A DNA stretch of 64,000 nt from Psilocybe azurescens (Eukaryota > Basidiomycota > Agaricomycetes > Agaricales > Agrocybaceae): positions 1,116,001 through 1,180,000 of the forward strand of contig JAJIRX010000510.1 in assembly GCA_023853785.1 (NCBI GenBank), in the 5' to 3' direction. The notes under the pieces were generated by a model that had not been told where the DNA came from, ran no database searches, and worked only from the letters and a program-made list of their open reading frames with translations. Within the stretch, counting starts at the first letter, position 1. Each line of letters opens with the position of its first letter. Both the position numbers and the translations under genes were made by a program. Below, one piece after another: positions 22,453 to 34,916 of this stretch.

Positions 22453-25400
22453 CAGGGAACGCCCATCTCGCGACCAATCTCCTTCAAGCACTCTCGAGCC
22501 ACCGTCCTTGCGTCAAGCTCCGCAACAGCACCGCCATCCGTCCCAGAAAGATCCAAAGTGTCCGTGCCTCCATTAGCCACTTCAATTTTATCAGCTCTCG
22601 TTTGTAGCGACCTGTGGATCCTGATCTCGGTGGGGCTCCGACGTGGTATTGACGCAATTTCGCATAAGACCGGATAGAAGTGGAATAGGTGGGCCACAGT
22701 CGACCGCTTTACAGAGTCCGCAACCAGTTCTTGAGGGGTTTGGGGTATGGGTATATCTTTGCCGATGGCTAGGCCAGCACATGCATGATAAGTGAAGGAT
22801 CAATGAATATAAAGAACAGGATCGTTACCTGGTTGGTTGATGCAGTACTCTGTGGGCTTGTCAGACAAGGCTGCCCATAGCGACCCAGGCCAAAGCCGGA
22901 GGCCAAGGATCTTGCTTAGGACGTATAAAAGTTCTTCTTCTCGAGCTCTAAAACAATAATTAGCACTGGAGACAAAAAGGAATAAATAATCAAAAGGTCG
23001 TACCTCGGGAACGGCGTATTACCCCTCAGCGATTCGTCCGCCACGTAGCCCATAAGAGTCGTTTTACACCGATTGAGAAGTGAAGACAAACTCAACGCTG
23101 CCAATCGTCTCCGAGATTGTTCTTGATCTACACGGAGTAAAAAGGAAAGAATTAGCTCTCGACCACGAAGGAGGGAGAAAGACGGACCTCTCGTGACGTC
23201 GGAGCAGACAAGGAATAGCAGATCGAAACACCAATACGAGAACCTCTCTCGTGGTACCAAATTACCAAAGTCCGTAGTCCCCAGTTCAGGATAATCGACA
23301 TCCACATCGACCTTGGTGATTTTAGAAGGCGGGCTCACGCTCACAGGAGATGATGAAGAATTAGTAGATGTAGACCATTTCCTCATCGACAGCGAAGACA
23401 CGGGAACCGAGGGTGTGGACGAAGAAGAGGATAGGGACGAGGGTCGTGAGGTCGTAGGAGACATTTCGGCACCTTCCACCTTGTAGATCTTGCTCCCTTG
23501 CAGCAGAATCTTACCCAGTTGTGCTACGAGCACGTCAGGAACGCGAGGGCCGCCCAAATGTGGCACAACGTCGATTTCCAGAGAAGCGATGAGCGCAAGG
23601 TCAAAGTTCTCTTCAGACTCCTGAACCTCTGGTGGGAAGGTTTCCGCAATCGAGCTAGATTAACTAAGATGAGGGAAAGGCACTATGATAGGAGATAAAA
23701 GGTGACGCACCAATCAGCCAAAATGCCGCCTCGGAAGACATCAAGGACCTGTCTCCAAATCCCCTCAATCCGTTCATCAGTTATTTGCTCGCCCATTACA
23801 TCTATTTGAAGTGTGCATTCTTTCACGATCCTAAGGAAGCATGTCGTGGCCGTCTTCCATAGAGGCAGGTCTTTGCCGTATTTTGAAGGGGCGGGACAAT
23901 CGTACTTCAGCTTCACGGGTATAGAATACGCCTAACCATCAGAGATCCGTAAATAAAGCATCGGCAATATAAAAAGCAGAAGACGAACCGATAGCACAGA
24001 TTCCAATGTTCCATCCACATAGATATCTACACTTGACTTAAACCTTAGGAAAAGCTCCACCAGCATTGGCATCGTCTTCTTTGATACACCAATATACGTA
24101 ATACGTTTTTGAGGCGTTTGCTGCGACGCATTCTTGGAACTAGGTTGGACATCGAAAGCGGCAAGGTAAGGCAGGGTTATGTATTCAGACAGGTCGCGCA
24201 TGACGAGAGATGGGGAGCCTGGCACGCTTAGATCAATATCAGCGATAGTGTCCATCACGACGGTCTAATATCCAGGTCAGACATTATACGCATACACCGA
24301 CCTGAAAAGAGCATACCTGAACAGGGAGGAAGAGCGTCAATATCGGGTCTGTAGTCCGGCGAATGTGGGTACGTTAGGACGCCTGCATAACCGTGATCAA
24401 TAAACAGTTGGGATGCAGACGTGGAAGAATCACCTTTCAGGATGGCCATCAAGGTAGTCAATCTCTCAAGGTCCCACTCCTTACCATCCACAGCTTTACT
24501 CTCCTTTCTCGTGCCCTGGATCACATCAACATATGCCACCAAACCCTCTTGAGTAAAAGGTGGATTTGGAGAATTTTCCAAATCTACTTGTGAAGTATAT
24601 TTTTCGTCGCTGCGGAACTCAACGCCACCATCGTTTTCCAAATCCTCTCCAGCGATTCCGAAACACGCACTCGGATGACGCCTTCAGCACCTGAGAAGGC
24701 CTTAATGCCTTTCTCAAGGCAACGCAGTGCTGGGGGACTGATGCTCCTGTTATCGATTAAAATCGTTTCCTCAATGTGGACCAAAAACACATCCCAGGCT
24801 TTAGTGAAAGAGTCCAAGAGCATAATCTTGTCAACAAGAAAATCGCTGAAAATGGATCCGATGGAATACAGCGCCAGGATCTTCGATTCATCCCAGGTAT
24901 GTTCGACGCCCTCTTCAGACTGATCTGGGCCCATAAGTTGTCGTATTTGACCCGTTAAAGCGTCCAGCAGTGGGAAGGTAACCTTCCATATACATTGCTC
25001 CCAGGTTTCCATACTGAGGGTGGCACCATAAAGCTGCATCGTCCTGAACAAAGTTTGGATGGCGCCATCGCGCACCTCTGCACGCGGATCCGTGCACAGC
25101 CCAAGGACTTCCAACAAAAGGAACATCCACAGCTCGCTGTACTCTGGCTCCTCATCCATGTTCTTCCGCTTGGATTGGATAGCGTCTGAAACGCTCCATA
25201 GCAGGCTTGCAGCGGCCGTCAGCGCTATGTTGGTATCTGCCTGGTGTCCAAACTGGCCCAAAGTACTGATACACAGTCGGAGGTGTTCCGGAGAGAGACT
25301 GGACACCGAATCGCAAACCAAAGTCAGCGACTGGAAAGCAATCTTGACCAGTGCATTATAGCTCTTCTCAGTCGGATTACTCAGACCAAGCAACAACGGC

Positions 25401-28400
25401 TTCGTTCGAACGACGGGTGAAGGAGGGCCGCTCAAGATTGAAACGGAATCTGTGGATCTTGATCTGGTAGGTTGGATGGGGCCCAAGTTGCTTGAGCTCA
25501 GAGAGGCAGGTCGGCACACGCTCCCAAGCATCTGGAATATCGTTTCCCATCCAACGACAAGAGTATGTCCTGCAGCCTGTAAAATCTGATGCAGCGTCTC
25601 CAGCCCCATTTTCCTAATCTCAACACTCGTAGTTGTTTGCTGATGAAGGGGAACAGCTGAATCGGGCACTATCTGCTGGGCTAAGACATCCAAAACTCGG
25701 CGCTGAACTTGGACTTGCAATTCTCCTGTAGAGCTGAGGTTGCGAGGTACGACGAGCAGAATTTCATCGAGTACGCGGGCAGCTTGGATGCGAATGGATT
25801 GAGGAGCAAAGGGAACACCAATAATCATGAGCAAATGGCTGGTCGTAGCGTTCCATGCTATGTCTGGCGATCGGTAGATAAGACGATGGATGTTCAACAT
25901 CGCAACCCCTCCTAGCTTAGAGATACCGAAATCACCCGACCTCTACAATGTTGAATACAAGAATTATTAAGTGATATTATCCAACAAATGATAAAAATGA
26001 AACACTCACCACATTCTTTGGAATGTAAATACCGCTGACCCTCCTGCGATTGCCCACACTCTCCTGGCTTTTGTTTATCGTCAACATTCCGCCTCCTCCA
26101 GCCTCCTCTCCACTCTCAGACACATTAACGGGTACGACTTCGGTAGTCTGCATGCCCACCATCTCCGTGCTCAATTTACACAGCGCATTCACAAAGTCTC
26201 TGAACGCGGAATCCTCCAAATTCTTCGATGAGTCAAACAGCCTCTGAACAGCGAGCTGCATGGTCTCGACATCAAGATCCGAGAGCAGAGGGTGTCGAAT
26301 AACTTGAGTATTCCCAGTGGTCGACTGTGAACTTGACATGGTCAACGAAACTGATCGACTAGCTGGCGCACTACCACCACCACTGCCTGAGCTCGGTCCT
26401 GCGCCGCCGCCGCCAAATAGACCCTTCTTATTGCTCTGCCCTCCACCGCTCCTGGCCATCAAACCGAGGACAGAATCCGCATTCTGCAATGCTTCCAGCA
26501 CAGAATACCAGCTTTCTCCCAAACTTCCAGCAAGGAAGAGCGCACAACCGAGAAGTACTTTGAGGCACGCCATGTTCCTCTCAGAAAGCCCAGGTGGCTG
26601 CGTTGGCCCACCCAGTCCGAGGCCCTCCGATAAGGCAGCAGTTGCCGAACGGGGCGTCTGCGGCGGCGGATGCTCGACCCACGACTCCAAGCTCGACACA
26701 ACACGAGGAGGTACAGCGAACTTCGACAACGAGTTGAAAAACGCGTCTCGCGGTGTCGTGAGTCCGAGCATACCCGAGACGTTCGTCATCGCCTGATAGC
26801 TCGCCAGCACCTCCACGAACAGCTCGTCCGAGAGGTTCGTCGAGATGATGAAGGAGAGCGCGGCGAGGAGCGCGGGCCAGGCTTGCGAGATGATGGATTG
26901 GACGGTGCGGAGGTTGTGCGTCTGCGGGTCGTTCTGTGGGAGTGTACTGAGATCGAGGGCGGGAGGTGCACGGACAACAGCATCGCCTGCTGCGCGAGGG
27001 CGCTGAAGGGCTATGGTGCTGTATATTGGGCCTGAAAAGGAGGCGAAACCTTCTGACAGGGAAACAATGCATTGCACTGCGAGAAGATATATGTATGCCT
27101 CGGGTATCGCAGGAGCATCGGCCTTGTCTAATTGATCGATGCTAGAAACAGAAGAGTTTTAGTTAAAGTCTAGCAAGTAAAAGGTAACAAATACCATTGG
27201 AGTTTCATGGAAGATCCGTGTGAGCTCAATCCCGCCTCGCCGCCAATCATAGTGACGACACCAGAAACGGTTGCACTCGCCACTCTTCCTGCCATGTCTA
27301 GACCATACGCCGCAGCTCCGGCAGCACCAGTAGCATTAGATGATGATGAAGATTCGGGCTGCACTCCAATACCCCCATTTGCTGACTGACACCAAGCAAA
27401 GCAGGCTTTTCCGTCACCAGTCGTTTAAGAGCTGTTACAAGGGAAGTTACAGCTTTTGAGCCGGTGTCAAGGGCATCATAGCGTTCCCATAAATTTCTGA
27501 TAAGTTCAGCGTCGCTACATAGACTAAAGGCACATCAGTGAGCCAAAACAGGATACTGAGGGAGAATGTGAGAAACTAACCCTCTCATGATTTCCATGGC
27601 CAGAACACGCATCCAGAGAGGTTTTGAGGAGTGAGAATGGTGGGGTTGTTCTGAAGAATCAGGACCGTTTTCCTCGCTGATGATTCGAATAAGCAACATC
27701 AAGAATACTTCCGATTCCGTTCTCAGTTCCAAGGAAAACTTTTTGAGAAGAAGGAACACAACGCGGGTACATCGTAGAAGTAGTGGGAATTGAGGGCGGT
27801 CGGAAAGGGACTTGAGCAACAGAGGGCATAGGTGGTGACTCAAAAGAAGGATAAGCTCGTGGTGCTAGAACGACTCCTCAGTTCAAACAAAACAAAATCC
27901 TACACGTAGATCCTGCTTACCTTCAGGAATTGTTCATGATAATTGGTCAACACGCTTTCGATCAATTCCAAAGCGAACGTTTTATGCAAAATTCGAGTTT
28001 CAGAAAGTTTGCCCTTTCCGAGTTGGCAAGCAGACAAAGATCTTCGAATACTGAAAACACATCTTTTGCTGAAGGACCAAGTAGTTTTGTCGTGCCATCA
28101 GGTAAATGCACTTCTGACAAATCTGCGGATGGGATTCCCTCGGATCCCTCCTGTCGATCTTCTAGCACCATTTTATCCACTACAAACATGACTAACTGCC
28201 GAAGCGTTGCGGCCGCAGTTGAAGACACGACTGCTATCCTCGATTCTTGCAGTTTGAAGCATAGAAGTAGAGCCTAAGCAGGGCTTAGTATCATTCAGTA
28301 TTCATGTTAGGACACGTACGTCGCCTAGTAGATCTCCGTGGATGGCAGGAAAGTTGGGTACCAGTGAAACTAGTGTCTGAAGGATGCGAAGTTGGATGTC

Positions 28401-28889
28401 CACCCCTTGAGACATTGCGTCGCTCATAGTGCTGATGATCAGAGGCACGGCGGATTGGGGAACGGCTTTGAGGGCGATGAGACGTTGAAGTGAACCTAAT
28501 GAAATCGCTACGACTTTCGCGTTCTTGATTCTGCAACCCATAAATACTGGCCTCAGTAGGACATCAGATTGAGGTCCATCTAGTCACTACGGTATGAATA
28601 ACGCCCAATAACATCAAGTAGATCGACGACGCACCTGAGGCCAAGTTGGCCGTCGCCTGCTCCGGCGACGCGCGCAATATAGCTAATGACTTTTCTGCAG
28701 CCTACAGATGTCTCCCCCTGTCAGATTCCATCTTTGTCCAACGATATGAGCAGACAAACACCTCGCGTATTTCTGGATGTTTCCGTCTCGTTTCACTTGC
28801 TAGAGACTATGCATGCACTTAGCTCGTATTCTTTCTATTGCAATTTATCTCACCTGAAGTTCTGTCACTAGAAAAGCAAGTGAACTCAT
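22452..28889 (-). CDS. mon2: MON2 homologue, Arf-GEF-related endosome/Golgi trafficking protein
   Basis: Large HEAT-repeat scaffold related to BIG/Sec7 Arf exchange factors but without a Sec7 domain; acts with the flippase Neo1/Dop1 system at the TGN and endosomes. Begins MSSLAFLVTELQ, spliced to SLASETRRKHPEIRE and AAEKSLAILRA, the conserved Mon2 N-terminus. Later blocks include VAISLGSLQRLIALKAVP, KPLWMRVLAMEIMRG, a Gly/Ser-rich loop near 26380-26460, the long exon 25900-24584 with LWSVSDAIQSKRKN and DPRAEVRDGAIQTLFRTMQL, and the C-terminus with FHFYPVLCEI. Roughly 1,650-1,700 residues and over 15 introns. Oddity: the frame breaks at ATKN (T run 24600-24604 on the plus strand); one more base would join it to KYTSQVDLENSPNPPFT. 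In a conserved gene this suggests a sequence error. Confidence 0.93.
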
Positions 28890-29399
28890 CGTACTGGCGT
28901 TCTATGAAAGATACATAAGTATGATGCGCAATTATACGATGAAGTACGATACATACCTACTATTATTGGTTGATTATTGGTCTGCAATGTCTACACATTA
29001 ACTTGAGTCAGGGATTATTCCTCTAAGGTATAGTTGGTTATCCAGCTAAATGGAAAGAAGTACTTTGAGAGTTCCTAAAAACAAGAAATTGGCGACAAGG
29101 AGTTAAGGCTCGACAACTTGAACGTCTCAATGTCGCCGATCTTGTTCTGAGGCCGTTGTAGCAGCGGAAGTCTTTGCCAAACACACATATACACAACCAT
29201 AAGCCCGCCATGACAGCCTCTAGATAGCCCTACTTGCCAACTAATTCAACGCTACTTTCGCTTAAACTATCTTCAACAAAAAGGGTATACGATATACTAA
29301 TCGACACAGAAGAAATAATGTAAACAATCGAACCCAGCGTCCATATTTCTTCTACGGTCGCGACTTGCACTCAGTTTGACTCGGCTCCACTTCATACCT
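28889..29399. other. Intergenic, border of the secreted-protein island
   Basis: About 510 bases upstream of MON2. No ORF or repeat noticed. Confidence 0.4.
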
Positions 29400-30355
29400 T
29401 ACACTGGCAGAAGAAACCATATCCCCAACGCAGCGCTGAGCATCACTGAGAGCGAGTTAGCCATTCCATTTCTCAAACCCATACTTGTTGGCGTGCCTGA
29501 GTCGTCTCCTGTTGCACTACTTGACGGCGATAACGATTCTGTGTCAGAAGGACGAATAATGATCTGTGATATAGAGGAGGGGAATGGGAGGTTTCCTGAA
29601 ACGGTGCTCTGAGGACCGCTTCCAGCGTTACTCGCACTGGAGACCGTAGGTGTGGGGGTAACACCGAGACTGGCACCGGCGGAGACAGTGGCAGGCGCAC
29701 TGATTCGCGAAGATGAAGTGCTGTTGCCTCGGGACGATGTAATACTAATCATGCTTCTACTCGAACTTCCAGAAGGAATTGTGATAGCTGGGATACCATA
29801 TGGACCACACACGCCATTATACGCTACATGGCAGAGATCAGAAAATCAGCAACGGAAGGTGAAGATTAACCTGAGAGACACATACGGTCGGCTATTGAGG
29901 TTGCGCTATTAATCACAGGCTGGATTGGATTTTCCTGGACAGAACAGTTGATACAATTTTGAAGGGCACTTGCGACAGCAATTGAGCACAGGCAAATGCT
30001 GTCAGTGCAGCTCTGGTACGCAGACCACGTTCAGAAAAGAGCACCAACAATGAATGGGGTTTCCCACATCCAAAGAAGTCTCGAAAACCCTACATATGTC
30101 CTCGCACTGATTATATTCGCTTAGGTTAACAAATAATGCAATATGGGTACAATTACGACGTCGAAACCCACTTTGTTGAACATTTGTCGCAAGACAAGGG
30201 TCTCCAAATTCTTTGTCAAGGCGTCCCGTTTTCTGACTCCAGATGCAGAAGCAGGACGCCTTATCAGTCATTTTCAATCCCATGGAGAAGCGCGCTTGCT
30301 CACCATGGCATGCAGCTAGAGCCAGCGTCGAAAGAAGTGCCCTGGTCAAGTGCAT
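29399..30355 (-). CDS. CFEM-like GPI-anchored secreted protein, copy 1
   Basis: Island paralogue. Exon 1 encodes signal peptide MHLTRALLSTLALAACH with a GTGAGC donor. Later exons give CEDICRVFETSLD, SCTDSICLCSIAVASALQNC-INC and YNGVCGPYGIPAITIPSG, so cysteines are spaced C-x3-C-x9-C-x4-C-x-C-x10-C-x2-C then a last C. A Ser/Thr-rich stalk follows and a hydrophobic end NSLSVMLSAALGIWFLLPV fits a GPI signal. The exon between signal and CEDIC is not placed. Predicted wall or plasma-membrane protein; function unknown. The spacing resembles the heme/iron-linked CFEM domain but C6-C7 (x2) and C7-C8 differ from the consensus. Confidence 0.72.
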
Positions 30356-30781
30356 GGTGTGTATGCAAAACTTACGCGAGACTGAAGCAAAAAGTATCCG
30401 CGTTAAGGCCAGGCATGGGGACGACGCGGCGGCTTGGCGCAAGGGCATTACTTATGATTTTTTAATGCGTCATCGCACTCATCACATCGTGGATACAGCT
30501 GCAATCTTCAGCAATGATCTGCGGAAGCATGCGGAATCGTTTACTTATCCTGGCGGGTCCTCGCCCGTTCTGAGAACATCTGATTATATGCATGTACCGA
30601 TGCACTACAAAATGCTTGACTAGTGCCAGCTGGATCGCTTAAGGATCGTCCACGGCGGTGCCCTCGACATTGCTTTAGAAACTTTGTAATTCAACAGTAA
30701 TGGGTCCTCATTTGGCTCATATTCTTTCTAGTCTTCGGTGATACCAATTATAACATTCCTCCAGCTCCTTACAAAACCTTC
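30355..30781. other. Intergenic between copies 1 and 2
   Basis: Plus-strand ORFs here (30136-30623) are largely antisense to copy 1 and have no domain. Confidence 0.4.
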
Positions 30782-31601
30782 TACAAAACCCTATCAACAT
30801 TTATAACAATCAAAGCCGCAAATAAACCAGCTACGTTCCACATCGTGTACAAACCGGACGTCACAGTCCTCCTTTCGCCGTTCTTCCTCGAACCGGTGCT
30901 TTCACCTCCACCCTGCGGCTGTGGATCTGCACCTGACGATCCTCCTCCTGCATTCCCATTACCACTGGTTCCTGCAGCAGCTCCGGATCCCCCAGAGCTT
31001 GAATCACTATTATCTGAACCACCTCCTGATCCATCAGAACTAGAGCCGAAGGTAACATGGATTCCTGTTCCAGCGCAATTGCTGTTGAACTCTAGAATGA
31101 ATAATAGCGATATCCAATGATTCCAATCAGTCAATCTCCTTCGACACAACTATGGGAACCGGTTCTGTAGTTATATTGATACTCACCTCCAGCAAGAGCC
31201 GTGGGATCGAAGCCCGTTTCAGCATCTATGCCTGCTTCCTTTGTAGTCACGCAGTCGAAGCACGATTGGGCTTCTTGCTGTATGGCGGTGGTACAGGGGC
31301 ATGCACCTGAATTACCGCAGACCTACGGGAGACAAGTCAGACATTGGGTGTAGATCGGAGGAATGTATGGAAACCTCGATTAAGTTATCGCAGGCAGCAG
31401 AGCACTTGAAAAGTTCGGAAATAATGTAGTTAGAATTGAGTTCTTTTCGATGGTGAAATGGCACCATACAGGGAATCGGCGTATGAGAACATTGGCGGCT
31501 AAATTCATTATCAGTACACGGGACTCTCAGATGAACAGTGAGCAACACTAACATGATAAGACAGAGAATAGTGAAAAGAAAATGGCCGCAGAAAATATCA
31601 T
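30781..31601 (-). CDS. CFEM-like GPI-anchored secreted protein, copy 2
   Basis: A clean example of the island design. Signal exon MIFSAAIFFSLFSVLS (start 31601, donor GTTAGT), linker SANVLIRRFP, then CSAACDNLIE and VCGNSGACPCTTAIQQEAQS followed by CFDC. After that TKEAGIDAETGFDPTALAG leads by splicing to EFNSNCAGTGIHVTFGSS. The stalk is Gly/Ser-rich (GGGSDNSDSSSGGSG) and the end LYTMWNVAGLFAALIVINV is a GPI-type tail, stop at 30781. Cys spacing C-x3-C-x6-C-x5-C-x-C-x10-C-x2-C-xn-C. Closest in sequence to copies 3 and 4. Frame intact. Confidence 0.83.
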
Positions 31602-32115
31602 CTCGTATCGTCTTTGCACCCAGGGGACAAGATTGGCTGCCAAGATGAATCAGTGGGTAAATGCTCGAAGGAAATCTCATATTCACCCCGACAGTTATAT
31701 TTAAGGCTTGACTCATGAGCACCGGTGTGCCGCCGCGGCTGACACGGGCGTCAATTACCAGAACCTCTAACTACCATTAGAAGCAGTGTTGGACGGGTCA
31801 TTGACTGATCAACAAGGTCAGTCATAGTCACCGAAAGCTAAGTCATCAGTCAAATTGACTTGACTGAACGCGAGAAGTACATACATCATTCCTAGTGCAT
31901 ACGGACATTGCCTAATCTTCTGATTTTCTTGAACACGTGTAAATATCACCAGATGAACAGCAGATCTGATAGCTAGACTTATGACTTGAATGGGAATATT
32001 CTATTCACCTTCAGCACCGATGCATTTATCTGAAACTCAAACAGCACACGATTAAATTCAGTCCATCGGTGAGTTCTGTAACCCTCAGTAAATTGCGATT
32101 TTACATGCCTCTCAT
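31601..32115. other. Intergenic between copies 2 and 3
   Basis: About 510 bases. A short TCAGTCAA / GTCAGTCA-rich patch lies near 31800-31860 (GTCATTGACTGATCAACAAG and similar). No ORF supported. Confidence 0.4.
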
Positions 32116-32963
32116 CACAGAACCCGATTCATAATCAAAGCAAACAATCCAGCTGCCATAATATAGCCGCTACTTCCACCTCCACCCCGCATCAGTGGAA
32201 CTGAACCTGACGATCCTACTATTCCTCCTCCGCTCCGCTCCATTTCCACTATCTCTGTTTCCTGAAGTAGTTCCAAATCCCCAGAGCTTGGATTACTACT
32301 GCCTGAACCATCCCCGGGTCCCCCGGAACTTGGAGATGCCGTAACTTTCGTCCCAGGTGCTGTTTGTGTAGGCGCTGTTTGTATAGGCGACGCAGTGGGG
32401 GAAGCAGGGGGAAGGTAACTTGGACTCCGGCTGCAGCGCAAATGATGTTGAACTCTGCAGTACATTAATTAGTGCATTGCGAGTATAGTGCTCTGCCTTA
32501 AAGAAATATCAATGCGCACCTTTAGCAAGAGTCACAGGATCTATTCCTTCTTCAACAACTGCGGCTGCTTCGTTTAAGAGCACGCAATTCAAGCAAGATT
32601 GGGTTTCTTTCTGTATTAGAACGGTATACGGACATACTCTTGCTCTATTACGGGCCTAATGGACATAAATTAGAAAAGTTATATATGATCAGAGCAATAT
32701 ACAACAACCCGGATCAGAGTGTCGCATTCAGAGCCGCACTTGAAAAGTCGGGAGTGATGCAGTCAGTTTTGGTTCTTTTCGATAATACGCCTTAAAATAT
32801 AATTACACCTACCGGAGTTTAGCGCATGAGAACATGAACATCTGCAAAATTTAACATTGAGTGCAATTTGCAGATGAGCAATAGAGAAACCACTTACATC
32901 CCGAGGCAAACACAATGGAATAAAAATCATTGTGACAAATAGCATCTTGCACTGTTTATGCAT
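32115..32963 (-). CDS. CFEM-like secreted protein, copy 3 (divergent, frame breaks)
   Basis: Signal exon MHKQCKMLFVTMIFIPLCLP (start 32963), linker VHVLMR, CGSECDTLIR, then ARNRARVCPYTVLIQKETQS followed by CLNC and GIDPVTLAK. Next EFNIICAAAGVQVTF and a GPI-like end SSGYIMAAGLFALIMNRVL. Two of the usual cysteines around C3-C5 are missing (RARVCPYT where others have C-x4-C-x-CT). The frame breaks at a five-base homopolymer (32407-32411) and again near 32279-32282; joining across both gives a P/T/S stalk. Either a decaying copy or indel errors; the lost cysteines are substitutions, not indels, so some real decay is likely. Confidence 0.6.
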
Positions 32964-33389
32964 CCAAAATTAGCCCCTAAGAGAGACTCTAAGTAAACGC
33001 TCGAGTCATGTCTCGTCCTCATTCGGAGTCATACTCCATATTTGAAACTTGACGGAACTCTATCATGGGATATGATTATAATTCGGTTATCAAGTCCGAG
33101 GATCCTTCAAGTTAACTATCATCGCAAGTGCATCATTCATCGTCCCTGGATGGCTTGTGTTTTGCCCACGGAAATAGCAATTAATCAATTAAAGAGTGTA
33201 TTATTAGTATTATTAGCAGCCTGAACCATTCGAACATGCTGATGAACGGTGGCAGGTTTGATAAACACTCGGACTTTGGACCAGAGTATCTATTTGCATA
33301 ACGCACTGATAAATTCGCTTTAATTACTAACAAACAACATCGAATTTAGCTCATGAGAGAGTTCGATAATTTACGAAATTCTGAATCTT
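32963..33389. other. Intergenic between copies 3 and 4
   Basis: About 430 A/T-rich bases with no supported ORF. Confidence 0.4.
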
Positions 33390-34246
33390 CACATAACCCG
33401 ACTAGTAATCAAAATAAACAATCCAGCTGCCAAACCGTAGCTGCCCAACATAACTCTCTCTCCGCCGCTATTCTGATTCGAGCTCGTACTTCCACCTTGA
33501 GATTGTGGGCTGGAACTTGATGGTCCCCCTCCGTTTGAGCTCCCACTACTTCCTCCAGTAGCACCACCAGAGCTTGGAGGTGTGGTACTTCCTGACGCAG
33601 GCGATGTGATTGTGGCTGATCCGCCCGATACGGGTGTACTGCCAGCACCACCCGATGCTCCAGTGGCAGAAGAAGTGGGAGCAGTTTGGCCAATGGTCAA
33701 GCTAATCCCAGATGAAGCGCATTGGCTGTTGAACTCTAGAGTGATAGACAAGGTCAAGCATATAATCAGACTGTCTTATAACTATCTTGAAAGTTGGGTC
33801 CATCACATACCAGCTGCGAGAGCCGCTGGATCGATACCCATCGAGGCAGCTTCTGAGGCATCTGTGGAGGTGACACAGTTCAAACAGGTTTGGGCGGCTT
33901 GTTGTATAGTACTGGTACAATCGCAATTGTCAGGCGAGCTGCATGACTGTTGACAATAGATTATGAATAAAAATATATAGGAATAATATAGAACTATAGA
34001 TCAAACCTCGAGCAAAGTGGTACAAGGAGCAACGCACTGTTGAGATAAAGAATTGAGGAAATCGGTCAGTAGCTTGCCGCATGCAGAACCTTGGAGAAAC
34101 ATACGCACGGGATCTGACTGACGCCTGAGAACTTCGGCGGCTGCATCTTGTGTTATTAACGAGTTTTCCATGAGGTAAACAAAATTGGACTCACATCCAA
34201 ATAGGCTGAACAAGCAAGAGGAAACGAAGAGAATCTTCAACAACAT
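33389..34246 (-). CDS. CFEM-like GPI-anchored secreted protein, copy 4 (reference copy)
   Basis: The cleanest island member. Exons: signal MLLKILFVSSCLFSLFGC (34246, GTGAGT donor); DAAAEVLRRQSDP; CVAPCTTLLE; SCSSPDNCDCTSTIQQAAQT followed by CLNC and TDASEAASMGIDPAALAA; EFNSQCASSGISLTIGQ plus a Gly/Ser/Thr stalk and LGSYGLAAGLFILITSRVM at the C-terminus. Eight cysteines, C-x3-C-x6-C-x5-C-x-C-x10-C-x2-C-xn-C. Four introns, all GT-AG, frame open throughout. Expected to be GPI-anchored on the wall or membrane. An Asp precedes C4 (SPDNC), as in heme-binding CFEM proteins, which is suggestive only. Confidence 0.87.
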
Positions 34247-34916
34247 GTCGTAGTACTATGCCAGTATGAAGGCAAGTGTAAGTATGGCAAGACTTATACG
34301 TGTGATGCAAGAGAGCATTCTCGACCATCTCTGCTCTTATATTAGTTTGGACGGACATTCTTACTTTTGACTGAATGATAATATCGAGTGCCAGTAGTCT
34401 AGACTACATACAGTGTATCATTATGATCTAAGATGGCAGTGATTGTGATGGCTCCTCGACGTTGATCTTGAGAGTGTCCTACTAAAATTGCAAGCTCGGA
34501 GCTCGTCCTTTAGCCCCTTACACCGCCCATGGGATATTCTGGGAATTTGAAGAGAGTCTATTTTTAGGGCTGATGGTACAAAATATTGATGGACAGCAAG
34601 TAGTTTGTTGGACTGGTACGATTATACTCATCTGAAATTTGCCAACAGTCAACCATCAACAGGAATATCAACCAATATTGATCGCTGAGTGCCGAGTTGT
34701 AGTATAATTCCAGAACACAGCTCGACCATGCTGATGGGAATCATCAGGTATGGAAGCATGCTTCGCGAATATAAAGAGATATTTAATAGCCTAATTTGGC
34801 AAATATTGGAAAATGCGCCACTTGTTCCTTTCTTTTCTGAATCGACATGTTCATGGATAGTAAGGCGATAATAAATAAGACTCGGATACTACGCTATCTA
34901 TTGTATCAAATAGTCA
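34246..34916. other. Intergenic between copies 4 and 5
   Basis: About 670 bases, no supported gene; promoter of copy 4 expected at the left end. Confidence 0.4.

Noticed and set aside
26317..26796. 159-residue plus-strand ORF opposite MON2
   Set aside because: Antisense shadow of the Gly/Ser-rich loop and helices of MON2.
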